From Amoebidium appalachense (lineage: Eukaryota; Ichthyosporea): DNA of 64,000 nucleotides. Below the pieces are notes generated by a model that saw nothing but the letters and a program-made list of their open reading frames with translations, did not search any database and had not been told where the DNA came from. Below, one piece after another: positions 50,831 to 62,336 of this stretch. Position numbers and translations under genes: made by a program. Position 1 is the stretch's first letter. Each line of letters starts with the position of its first letter. Location: the NCBI GenBank assembly GCA_963693365.1, contig CAVNZM010000009.1, positions 3,844,001-3,908,000 of the forward strand, read 5' to 3'.

Positions 50831-51561
50831 TTTTTAAAACAACTTAGTGAATAAAAAAATAAAGATAAACAATGGAAGACCAAAAAGTTTATCTTTATTA
50901 GTTGAAGGGGGCTCCACCACCCCGATGTCTGTGAAGTAATGGAAAACCCCCGAAATGGCTTACTGCCAATCCTAATCTGTCCTTCCTATAAGACTTTCCT
51001 AATAATTTTTATATGTTCCTAGGCATTTACAGTCGGGTGAGGCGGGACAACAACAAAAAAAATCCTACACACCACCACCACCTACCTCCCATTAGCGTAA
51101 AGAAAAAAACACCCAGGCATACCATTCGAATTCACTAAGACGAAACGCTCAAAAAACCGTTCCGCGTGCTTTCTTTCACAATTATCTCTTTGCACGTCTT
51201 TTAAACAGTCCTTCGATTCCTCCTTCCTTCCGAGAAAAATATGCATAAATACATATCCAGTCGATATTTGCACCTCGCCGCAAACCGCCCCATAATTGTA
51301 TAATGTTGTGGGCCAAGGTACAAACCGTGACAGGCATGGTCCACCCTTAAGTCCAACAGCCGATCTTCCTTCCTTATGCTGAACCGATTCGAGTCAACGA
51401 GTCCCGGTCCCATATTTGAATCATATCACAACTTAAACGACGACGAATCTAACCACAACTTCCATTCGCACACCGACGATGCTCAAGAAAAGGACCGACT
51501 GCCGAACCGGATCCAAAATACCGACCCGAATCCAATCCGACCCGACCCGACCCGAATTGAA

Positions 51562-51790
51562 TCATGCCTTGCAAAGCATAGCAAACTGTTGCTCCAACAC
51601 ATCCCTCAGTGTGAAATAGTGCACCCCCGTCACCGTGACAACACCCAGCAACTGAATCCACCCGACACGTGCACACACCATCAGAAACAGCTCCAGCCTG
51701 TCGAACCACACGGCCAAAAGGAGAATGTCGTAGACGGCCTGAGCACTGCTGAGACGCCACAGCCAGAAAACGAACTGTGTGTGTGTGTGT

Positions 51791-51838
<48 letters not shown>

Positions 51839-52159
51839 GGGGGGGGGAGGGGTGGAGGGTGAGAGACGGGGGGGGGGGGGGAGGGGGGAGAGGGGAGGCT
51901 TAGTTACTAAACACGTCCTTGGTGTTCGAATGAAGGCAAACAAAAAAGCCCCCCTTCCCCCACGCCCCACCCCTCCCCCCTCCCCTCCCTACCCTACCTC
52001 CCCCCTCCCCAACCCCCCTCTTCCCAACACACACACAAACACAAACTCACACACTCGCGCGTGCGTGCGCGCAGGTATGCCCACATGCACATACACACAC
52101 ACACACCTGGCACTCTCAGAGTCCGTCACAGAACAACTACTTCCTCACCTCCTCCCCTT

Positions 52160-52196
<37 letters not shown>

Positions 52197-52558
52197 CTGC
52201 CCCCTCCTCCGCCTCCTCCTTTCCCCCCCCCCCCCCCCCCCCCACCCACCCACCCACCCACCCCCCCACCCACCCACCCCCGTGTCCCCAGCCATTCTTT
52301 CTACGCTTCTTTCGTCTACATTCAACCACCAATAAGGATCACAGCCACACAGCGTGCATACTAAAATCCCCAGAGCTATTCACATGCAACAGCCTCCTCC
52401 CCCCCCCCCCCCCCCCGCCCCTCTTTCCCCCCAAAAAACCCATTCCCTACCCCACCTCCTTTTGCGCTGTGGGGGATGGGGGGGGAGGGGGGGCCACAAC
52501 GCATACATGCACGACAGCACGCGGACATGTACACACACACACTTACCCACCCACACAC

Positions 52559-52612
<54 letters not shown>

Positions 52613-53414
52613 GCGACGCTCCCATCTCAAACGCCCCCCTCTGCGTAGGATCGAGCTTTGTCGGGTCGGGGCAGTTATCGGTCGGCGCCAACATTTTCGT
52701 TTCCAGCAAATCGTGATACAATTTCACGCAATTATCCCAAATAATCGCACGCAGGAAAATTTGCGCAACCAAAAGTGCAAAAAGCAGCGCGATCGTATCT
52801 CCCGTGCGCACGGGTACGCCCAAAACGCCGTAAAAGGCCCGGCGGCGTTGGGAATTTGGGCTTTGGGGGGTCTCAATCTCTGAATGTTTCAGGGGTTTAT
52901 GATTGGATTCGACGTCGCCAGAAAGGTGACCCAGGGAGATAACTACGAGTGGGTGGCCTCGTTTCTTCTGGATGTAGCTGTTGGATGGACAATGTTAGAA
53001 ACTGTGCTTGTGTCTTTGTGTGTATGTGTGTGTGTGTGTGTGTTTGGGAGGGGGGGGGGGGGGAGGGGGGGATGGGGGGGGGACACTATGACACATATAG
53101 GCAGGTTCGTCTATCCAATCACCAACCCCCCCCCCCCCCCCCCCCCCCTCCCCTCTCTCTCTCTGCCTGTCTATCTCTCTCCCCCCACTCAAAACCACTA
53201 CCACCGCCTTTCGTTCTCATTTTTTCTCATCTTACCTCCCGTCCTCACCCCCAAACACCCCTCAACTTCTTTTTCTCCCAGGCCTATCCGGCATAATACA
53301 TACTGTACTCCCCACTATCCCCCCATCCCCACCTCCCCCTTTTGCTCTCCTTCCCCCATCACCCCTCCCCCCCCCCCCCCCCCCCCCCAGTCATCTTGCG
53401 CCACACAGATATAG

Positions 53415-53494
<80 letters not shown>

Positions 53495-54708
53495 ACACAC
53501 ATGTCCACACACCCTCCCCCACTTCACCACTCCCCCCCCCCCCCCCCCCCTCCCCTCCTTTTGTTTTTCTCTTTTTCCCACGCCACCGCCCCTCCAACCC
53601 TCCCCCCTTCCCCCCTCTCCCCCCCCCCCCCACCCCCCACCTCCTACACCCACCCACCCCTCTTCCCCACCCTCCCCTTTCCCCCCAACACACACACACA
53701 CACACATCCACCCACTTGAATATGCCGTACAAGAGCAGTATGCCGCATGCCCCGTCCTTCACCACCTCCAGCACATATCCCCAACTCTCATAGTTGTTTG
53801 TGAACCCAGTCTGGCCCACACGTGCACGCGCAAGGTCCCCGTCTACGCAGTCCAACCACAGGCCTGTGACGAAGATGCAAATGGCAAGCTTCCGCTGTTT
53901 TCAAGATTTCGAGATTGAGATGGTTGTGCAGTCAGTAATTTTGCAAATTTTTAGAGTCTTCACAGAATATCAAAGCCGAGGATATTTTATTTATAGGTTG
54001 GGGTGTGGATGTCGCGCGTACATGAGGTTCGTAGGATTGGTATGTGGCTCCCGGCCGGGGTCCGTACAAAGTCATTCGGTGTTGGCCCGGGGAGTAACTC
54101 TACATAACACCGATATATACCCACTCGGAGCGCATAATAATGAAAAAGTAACCGTTGATACTAAAATAATAAATGGCGGTATCTATCAATGATAAAAATC
54201 CAACAAGTTGAAGTTTCGTATAATTCCATACAGTATACTATACCAACCAAGGGTGGCTATCGCAGGTGGAAAGGTGGCAGTGCACGTAGGGGGGGGGGGG
54301 GGGGGGGGGGGGTGAAGGTGGGGGGGGAATAGAGGGGGGGGGGGGGGGGGGGGGGGGGTAAATGGGGGGGATAGAATAGGGTTGGTGGCCTGGGATGGTG
54401 ACCCACTTCATGAACGGGCCAGTGGTAGTAGTACAGGGGTGGAAAAGGTCATAGGAGAGCAGAGGAAGGCCGAAAGGGAATGATAGGGGAGGCGGTAGGT
54501 GGTGTATGGGGGGGGAAGGGGGGAAAAGAAGGGGGGGGGGGGGGGGGGGGGGGGGAGGGGGGGGGTAAATGGCCTCTGGTCGATGAGGGTTTACTTAAAA
54601 GAGCCCGCAGCTTCTACGGGCATAACTGACTATGAGAACCATGGCAATAAATGAGGGGAAAGAGGAGTGGTGGGTGTGCTGTGTGTGTGTGTGTGTGTGT
54701 GTATGTGT

Positions 54709-54764
<56 letters not shown>

Positions 54765-54996
54765 TGTGTGTTTGGGGGGGGGGACTCAGACTCACCTGCT
54801 CCTGCGTGAGGAAGACCATGCAGAGGATGGCACATATGAAGTGAGCCAGACTGACCATATTTGGTGTTATCCACTCCACATCCACCAGCCTGACCTTATG
54901 CACCACAAATAGGGAAAGAGGATGGTACACGTACATGTCCATGACGTCGCCCATGGCGCTCTTGGCGTCCGTGTGATTCTGAAAAATGAGGTCCAT
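51562..54996 (-). CDS. CDP-alcohol phosphotransferase, ceramide phosphoethanolamine synthase-like (four exons, 317 aa)
   Basis: Minus-strand exons 54996-54796, 53894-53712, 52967-52611 and 51774-51562, all phase 0 with GT-AG introns; the exon 3 acceptor (CATCCAG) was chosen to keep phase and could lie slightly downstream. Residues 48-63 and 71-81 are hydrophobic helices; the signature D82-x2-D85-G-x2-A-R-x15-G106-x3-E110-x3-D114 is the CDP-alcohol phosphotransferase motif with a long spacer and Glu in place of the third Asp. Further membrane segments follow in exon 3 (ALLFALLVAQIF) and exon 4 (YDILLLAVWF, LLGVVTVTGV). The long spacer and the C-terminal W-L-W-R-L block resemble invertebrate CPES, which makes ceramide phosphoethanolamine from ceramide and CDP-ethanolamine in the Golgi lumen. 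The family is firm, the CPES assignment moderate; another lipid phosphotransferase is possible. Confidence 0.7.
51793..51837 (-). repeat. Poly-G run (sense poly-C) next to the last CPES-like exon
   Basis: On the sense (minus) strand this is about 45 C followed by AAACACACACACAC and the acceptor CAG of exon 4: a C-tract and CA-tract directly at a 3' splice site. Confidence 0.9.
53417..53488. repeat. (CA)n array
   Basis: About 70 bp of CA in intron 2 of the CPES-like gene, between C-rich blocks. Confidence 0.9.
54676..54770. repeat. (GT)n array (CA on the sense strand of the CPES-like gene)
   Basis: About 95 bp just downstream of the exon 1 donor. On the sense strand the order is GTGAGTCTGAGT, about 10 C, AAA, then (CA)n. 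Confidence 0.9.
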
Positions 54997-57161
54997 CTTT
55001 GCGAGATCTTGGATTTAAGAGAGTTCAAGAAGATCGTGTGGAAAAAACGACAGTTGGTAGATAAAGCTCGGCCGATAGATGTTGACAGCTTTAGGTTGAT
55101 TGTTTCAGTAGCGGTCAGATCTGTTGCGGTTAGAAGTTGGGAAAGCTTCCTGACAGGTAATAACTGAGTCTCAAGTGTAGGACGTGTGTGTGTGTGTGTA
55201 TTATATACACCTACTTAATGTGGGCTAGAATGCATGCATGCTAGAAAAGCAACTATTATCTGTTGTAGTTATAGCTACACGTAGCTATTGTGCCTCACTG
55301 TCAAGCTAGTGGTGGTTTCTCAAACACCTCCCGTGACTATATTAGAAGGATGTTGCAGATCTGGAACAATACATGCGAATCTAATAAGAAGGCCACGCTG
55401 AGGAAATCTTATATATATAAATTGAGATGAAGATTCGTTGCCGCCCTTAGCGGTCCTTGACGTGAACTAGAGGTGGAATGTGCTCTGTTTCAGTAAACAG
55501 AATAGTTGTTGAGAGTGAAAATTTTCCAAGGATGAGGCATGAAACAACATGACATGGCCTAGCAAGACATGGCCATGCTAATCCCACACCTCTCCTAGGC
55601 TAACTGGGGGGTGTTTAGGGGGAAGAAAACACCCTGCTCACTTTGGATAAATGGAAAGTTCCTATGTGCAATCATACAACACTCCATGCACGGATAATGC
55701 AGCTCCTATGTTTAGGTTTGTGCATGCAACGGTGTGCAACTGAATGAACAAAATGACAGGCGACCGTTATTTGTGTTATCACTTTATCAGCTGCACCTTT
55801 CGAGATTTTGGTATGGGCGGGGCATTCCGGGAAGAGCTTTGCTTTTCCACATTTACATAAACGCCGGTTTGGTTTTGCGAACACAAATTGAATATTTTAT
55901 GTTCTTCAAATAGTGAAAATGCAAGGTGGTTGGCCTATACACTTCGTCTTCGGTATTTGTTCTCATAATAAATCAAGTATTGATATCGCATGTGCTTTAT
56001 GCAACCTGGTTTCAGGAGCAGTACGATTTCCTTTCGCTCTCCATATTCCGGTTGATTTTATCGGGATACAATCGAAAATGTGTAATTATAGTTTACCCCA
56101 CCGACCATCTTCTTTGGACTATTGTGATTGGTTCAGCGATTATTGTTTTGGTCATAGATCCATGATTTTGATTGGCGAAAACTGACGTGTTCTAATCAAG
56201 CGAGGTTTATTTTGGACCAAAGTCTTGGTCTCCATAAACTTTCCCGTTAGCATGCTGCATGACATGTACTGTACATACAGCCTGTGATGAGGGGTTTTGT
56301 AAATGTTCAGGCTTGAAGCCCTTCATACATCACTGATTATACTAGCTAAAAAATCTTTTTTTCTCTATTATTATCCCTAATTTAAATAGATATATCCTGC
56401 ATTCTTTTTTATCGCAATTTACCGCATAAAAAAAGCGATTGCGTTACGCGTACGTATACGGGTACCTCATGTCGACTACTGGATGTCGACTATGATCACG
56501 TACGCCGTAGTAGCCTCTGAGCGGCAGGTTGTGGTCATCTGGCCCTATGCTTGCTAACAAACATTGTCTGTAAACAAAGTAAAGAATCACCAAGCATGCA
56601 TTACTTCCTAAAAGCATATCTCATATTATTTTACCAGGACTGACTACAATGACTACCCTAGAAAAAACAAGTGAAGCACTGTTACAAGCACACACATGCA
56701 TATGCATGCACGAGCTTGTAGGCTAAGGCTTGCATAAATTGATCTGGGGGGACATGCTCACTCACCATCACGTCACAAAGTTTCGTGAAACGGCGCATGC
56801 TCCGTCATGCCCAATATGGGAGGTGGCACTGTATGTGTGTACATGTGCGCGTTAAGACTATAGATAGAAATTTCTATGTACCTATGATGTTAGGCTATGT
56901 TTTTCATCGTCTAGTTCATGCATGTGCGTAATCATTTGGGTGTGTGTTCCCCCTGCAGCAATGTGTTGTGTTTACGGTTCGAGTTCAGCCTTGCCACAAC
57001 TTTGTTTCAAAGATGACCGTTCTACTTGGCTTCCACTTTTTCCACCCGCTGATGCGATGCCTGCCTCTTCCCCCCCCCCCCCCCCCCCCCCCCCTCCCCA
57101 CACACACACACGCACACATACACACACACGTACACGCACACACACGCGCACACACATACCT

Positions 57162-57163
<2 letters not shown>

Positions 57164-57240
<77 letters not shown>
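57164..57240. repeat. (CA)n array followed by (CG)n
   Basis: About 76 bp of CA ending in a 15-bp CG run. Confidence 0.9.
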
Positions 57241-57254
<14 letters not shown>

Positions 57255-57841
57255 GCACACACTCCCTCACCCTGCTCCTCGTTCTCCTCGCCCTTCTACG
57301 CTTAAATCTCTTTCTTCGGTGTTTGATACTCCTTTTCTCCTGAGATCTCACGTGTGTTGTCGAGTCGTCTCCTTGAGGACCTTTTTCATGTCACTTGGCA
57401 CGCCACCACACTCGATAAATCCATGCAAACAACAACTTTTGATTATCTGGCATGCAATGAGGAGTACCTATGTACCTCAATAAACACAACTTTGCATAAA
57501 TAACTGACGGTCTTACACAAGATATGGGGCGTCGTGCTCGTGAGGACGTGTCAGAGTCTTTCCGCATGCATCTCCATGATACTGCTTCCAGCTCTTTTTC
57601 CCGCTCTCTTTCTTACCCTCACTTTCTGCTTCTCTCTGACCCATCCCTCCTCCCCCCCCCCCCTCCCCCCCTCTCCCCCCCCCCCCCCCCCCCCCCCCAC
57701 ACACACACACTCTCTCTCTCATCTTACTTCTCTCTCTAGTCTCTCTCTCTCCCTCCCTCCCGCCCTCCCTCTCTCTCTCTCTTCCCCCCCCCCCCCCCCC
57801 CCCCCCTTTATCTCTCTCTCTCTCCCCCTCGCCCTCCCTCC

Positions 57842-57879
<38 letters not shown>

Positions 57880-58051
57880 CTCCCTCCCTCTCTCTCTCTC
57901 TCTCCCCCCCCCCCCCCCCTTTATCTCTCTCTCTCTCCCCTCGCCCTCCCTCCCTCTCCCTCTCTCTCTCTCTCTTTCTCTCTCTCTCTGGCTCTCTCCC
58001 TCTCTCTTTATCTCTCTCTTAGGCTCTCTCTCTCTCTCGCTCGCTCTCTCT

Positions 58052-58092
<41 letters not shown>

Positions 58093-58113
58093 CCCCCCCC
58101 CCCCCCCCCCCCC

Positions 58114-58236
<123 letters not shown>

Positions 58237-58290
58237 AACTAACTCCCCCAAAGGTCTTGACTTTATACAAAACCCTACCACGGACGGCAG

Positions 58291-58423
58291 CCTACGTCCT
58301 AAATCAACACGGAATAACTTTTGAAATATCATTAAATATGGGCAATGCCCGCGCACACATTCACGCGCGCGCGCCTACGTCCTCAATCGATATGGAATAA
58401 CTTTAGAGATATCATTTAATATG
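58291..58423 (+). repeat. Tandem duplication, period 83 bp
   Basis: CCTACGTCCT...GGAATAACTTT...ATATCATT...AATATG occurs at 58291-58340 and again at 58374-58423 with several mismatches, separated by a CG/CA-rich spacer. Confidence 0.75.
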
Positions 58424-58545
58424 TAAGCAAACGTGTACACACACGCGCACACACATACGTACACGCACACACACACACACAAATTATATGCATGACACCT
58501 AGGCACGCACAAACACACACACACACACACACATCATGACACACA

Positions 58546-58559
<14 letters not shown>

Positions 58560-58614
<55 letters not shown>
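58560..58614. repeat. (CA)n array
   Basis: About 54 bp of CA in the intergenic region. Confidence 0.9.
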
Positions 58615-58616
<2 letters not shown>

Positions 58617-59758
58617 TTCTGATTATCATACGGGTTGTAACGGCATACTATCAAATCCATCCAGGTTGCATATTATCCTCTGGGTCCCGACTCCCTCCCC
58701 CCCCCCATTCATCCACCCCCACCCTCACCACCCGTCCACTCCCTTCTCCTCCCCCCAGTAGATTCCAGGTCCGACGCGCTTTTCATCAATGCTTTCCTTC
58801 CTTGCTGGATTTAACAGTTTAACTGTTTTCACGTTACTTCGTACCTCTCCAATAGCCAATCTTCTCCCCGCATTTCAAGGTTCTTACTAGTCCTCTCTCA
58901 GTCTCTCTTCACATTGTATGTACTTGGAGCCCTTCTTCAGTCTCGAACCCTTCCCTTATCCCCCCTCCCCCCCCTCCCCCTCCCCCCCCCCCCCCCCCCC
59001 CTCCCCCCCTCCCAGCTGAGCCCCTCCCCCGCCTCCTCCACCCCCTCCCCGCCCCCCCCCCCCCCCCCCCCCCCTCCCCGCACACACACACACACATACG
59101 TGTACACACACCGGAAGACCTCTCACCTGCATCATGCCCCACTGTCGCACCTTCCCCTCCGCTTTCCGCCAAGCCACCCCCCTATTCCCTTTTCCCGTAA
59201 ATTTTTTTCAAGCCCGTCAGGATTTTCGTCAGCCCCCTGCCTACATCCCTACCACACAATGCAGTGATCAAAAAGTGTAAACCAACCCCGCAAAGTGGTT
59301 CTGTATTCTGCAAGGAGCACCTGGTCATTCATTTGAATATGCAATAGTAGTAGGGGCTATGCCGGATGGTGTCCACAGCTCCCACTGCATTACTACCCCC
59401 CCCCACCCCCCTCCCCCCACCCCCACCCCCTCCCCGGCTTCTCCAACCTACATTATATGATGACAAAATTAATCTTACCCACCTCCCACCTCCCCCCCTC
59501 CCCCCCCTCCCCCCCCCCCCCCCTCTTCCCCCCTCCCCCCTCCCTCCCTATTGGCCCTCTGGGGTATCCATCTACCGTTCTGCCTACCCTCGATCTAAGC
59601 CGCTTCTAAAAAAACGCCGCCTTTCTTATTCCAGTATTTGAAACTCTTGTGGCTGAGCCCTTTATTCACGGCTATGAATTAGTGTTTCCCTTCGTCACGT
59701 TTTTGATATTGATTCCGAGCTCTTTAAAATTCTACCCTTTTTTTTTTCTCATCAATTA

Positions 59759-59790
<32 letters not shown>

Positions 59791-61118
59791 GTTTTTATCA
59801 TGATTTCAGCTGCAGTTTATTTGTCACTGTTTTGTTTCTTTCTTTCTTTCTTTCTTTTCTTTCTTTCTTTCTTTCTTTCTTTTCTTTTTTTTTGGGCGGG
59901 GGGGGGGGGGGGGGGGGGGGGGGGGAGGGCGGAGAGAGACCGGCGAGGGGTACGAGATAAGATATGAGAGTTCGATGGGCCCCGGGAGGATTTGGGGAGG
60001 GGGGGGGGGGGGGGAGAACATTAAGTCTGCAGCATATGCATGGTCGACGTAGCGCGGCACATGTCTATTTTTCAATGGTCAGTGCCCATGTGCACGTGCA
60101 TGGCAAGCCAAATTGTAATAGTCGGTGTGCAACACCTGCAGTGCTCCTGCACAGATCATCACACCCGGGTCATACGGATGTGCCTGCATGACATTGTACA
60201 CGTGTATATCGTGTCAGCATGCACATGATGTATGTCTTTAGGCTCCACACAAAACATTGTAAGTGTCTGCGGCACGCGTGTGCACACGCAACTTGATTTT
60301 TATTTTCATGCATCCGATTTGGGATTGCACACACACACGAGTGTAGTACCGTGTGTCCGGCCGCCCGCATAAGCATGTACATGCCCTCGTGCACACACTA
60401 CGGTACGCACAAACGAGTGTCCACCACACGCATGCAAAATGCATGTATGTGCCTGCGCGCGTACGCACGCACACACACACCCCGCATGCACACACAAGAC
60501 ATTGCAACATGCATGTCCGGGCATACGTGTCCGTACGCATGCGCACGCAGTGGCAGGCGGCATACACCCATGGATGTACCCATGGTATTCTAAGGTATGC
60601 ACACACGTATATATGTATCCGTACGTGTTCACACACGTGCACACATGTCTATCATGGCGCAACTTCCCAAGCACAAACATGTACTACAATGTCATGGCGA
60701 AGCGCATGCATGTGTATTTGTACCCACTGCCTGTCCAGATCTAAAAAGGTATTATTAGGTATCCAGTGTAAGAGCAGCAGCTTCGTCACATTGTGCACGT
60801 GTACCACCCACATCATGCACCCCAGTGCTGATACGGTTGCAAACGGTGTTTACACGTGGTGGATTTGTACACTGAGCACACCGACACAAACGCTTTGCGG
60901 CGCATGTGTCAGGACACCTACCTGGCCATCACGGGTTCAGTTTATACCTATGGAAGGTTGTGCACGTGGCGCGCTAAAAACAAGGTCTTTATAAGACTAC
61001 TAGTACTAAGAAAGTAGGAATAATAATAATAATAAAAAGTAGGAATATGCATCTGCAGGCACACAGCATACACACCCCGACACGTGCACCGTGATATCGA
61101 TGGCATGCACGCGCGCAT

Positions 61119-61156
<38 letters not shown>

Positions 61157-61164
61157 TTCCCCCC

Positions 61165-61213
<49 letters not shown>

Positions 61214-61244
61214 CAGTTCCTTTAACGCGTGCATGCCCACATCC

Positions 61245-61283
<39 letters not shown>

Positions 61284-62336
61284 CAAAAAAAAAAAAAAAA
61301 AAAAAAAAAGAACACACACATACACACACATATACACACACAACATCAGCCTGACAGTAACCTCAACGACTCGTCCGAACGCTTGATGGCATGCCAAAAA
61401 AGGGCTCAGAAATCCATACATGGCCAGCACCAATTCATTGCTGCATCGATGGCAGGTTCAGTGGCGCTCAGCACTAGTGTTAAACTTCAATTGTTTTAAA
61501 TACCGACTTAAATTTCAAGTCAGCTGGCAGGCAGCAGTCGTAAAGAAATTTCATGATCACGCCAGCATCGTGCTAGGGACGGTGTTCTGTATTCAAAAGC
61601 GGGTACCCACCATCGGGTATCACGTGGTTATAAACCAATCAAAACGCTTCAAAACAGGCTGCGGTACCCTGCATAGATCATTCTTGTGGATAAGGCATTT
61701 CTCAGTATGAAAGTTCAGAACTCACAATAAAGCATTGAATTTATGTAATATGTACGTACGTGGCTACAGAAAAGATTCAAAAAGAAAAAAAAAATGAGGG
61801 AAAAGGACCACAAGTATTCTAATCCAATCTACAGCATTTACTCGTAGAAATACATGCATGCAAGGTCTAAACTCATTTAACAGACGTAGTCATAATCGTT
61901 ATCTTTGCAAACTACTTGGTAATTTACATTAATTGATATAAACAATTTTCCCTCAGTGGTAAAAACTAACTTCGAAACCATCAGGACCTGAAGAAAGCAC
62001 CTTCGGCCAGGGCAAAAAAAAAAGGAAGGGCCCCAGACGTTGGAAACTGTGTTTGTGTGGACGTGTGTGCGTGGATTTGTCTACGTTTTTGACCAAATTT
62101 ACTACACATACAACAGCGAACAACGTAGCCACTCACTCTTTTTACTCTACTTACTCTCATATTCATAAGATTACCAAGCGAATCAATGTGCCCGGGCTTA
62201 ACATAGTTCATTCTGTTGGCAAATGTGCACCATCTCTTTACAACCCACCCCATCCCACAAACCTTCACATGTGCAAAGAAAAAAAAAAAAAATTAAAAAA
62301 AATTTTAAAGAAACGAAAAACACCGGAATTTGCTTA

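Larger units (their letters stand above)
49478..51561. other. Intergenic region between convergent genes
   Basis: The 3' flanks of the ZFYVE19-like gene (+) and the CPES-like gene (-). It holds T-runs, G-runs, one antisense-oriented copy of the C-tailed repeat (50019-50186), a 45-bp tandem repeat (50606-50830) and an AT-richer stretch (50850-51400). A CGACC pentamer array at about 51521-51556 lies just beyond the CPES-like stop codon, in its presumed 3' UTR. No exon-like frame is seen. Confidence 0.55.

Noticed and set aside
52884-53414. Plus-strand frame with GFMIGFDVARKV and on
   Set aside because: It overlaps exon 3 of the minus-strand CPES-like gene, lacks partner exons on the plus strand and runs into C-rich repeat.
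55672-55884. Minus-strand 70-codon frame with several Cys and His
   Set aside because: Isolated, no recognised motif, and composition does not differ from neighbouring AT-rich spacer.
55913-56185. Plus-strand 90-codon frame and an overlapping second frame
   Set aside because: No homology recognised, no splice partners, and two frames are equally open; not enough to call a gene.
59649-59960. Plus-strand frame with a hydrophobic start and poly-Ser
   Set aside because: The Ser and Phe runs come from TTC and TTTC repeats.
60353-60994. Plus-strand 213-codon frame rich in His, Thr and Cys
   Set aside because: It reads a degenerate ACACG/GCATGC repeat region with no family resemblance.
61420-61710. 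Plus-strand 96-codon frame
   Set aside because: No homology, no splice context; near the 3' end of the opposite-strand Ser-rich gene.
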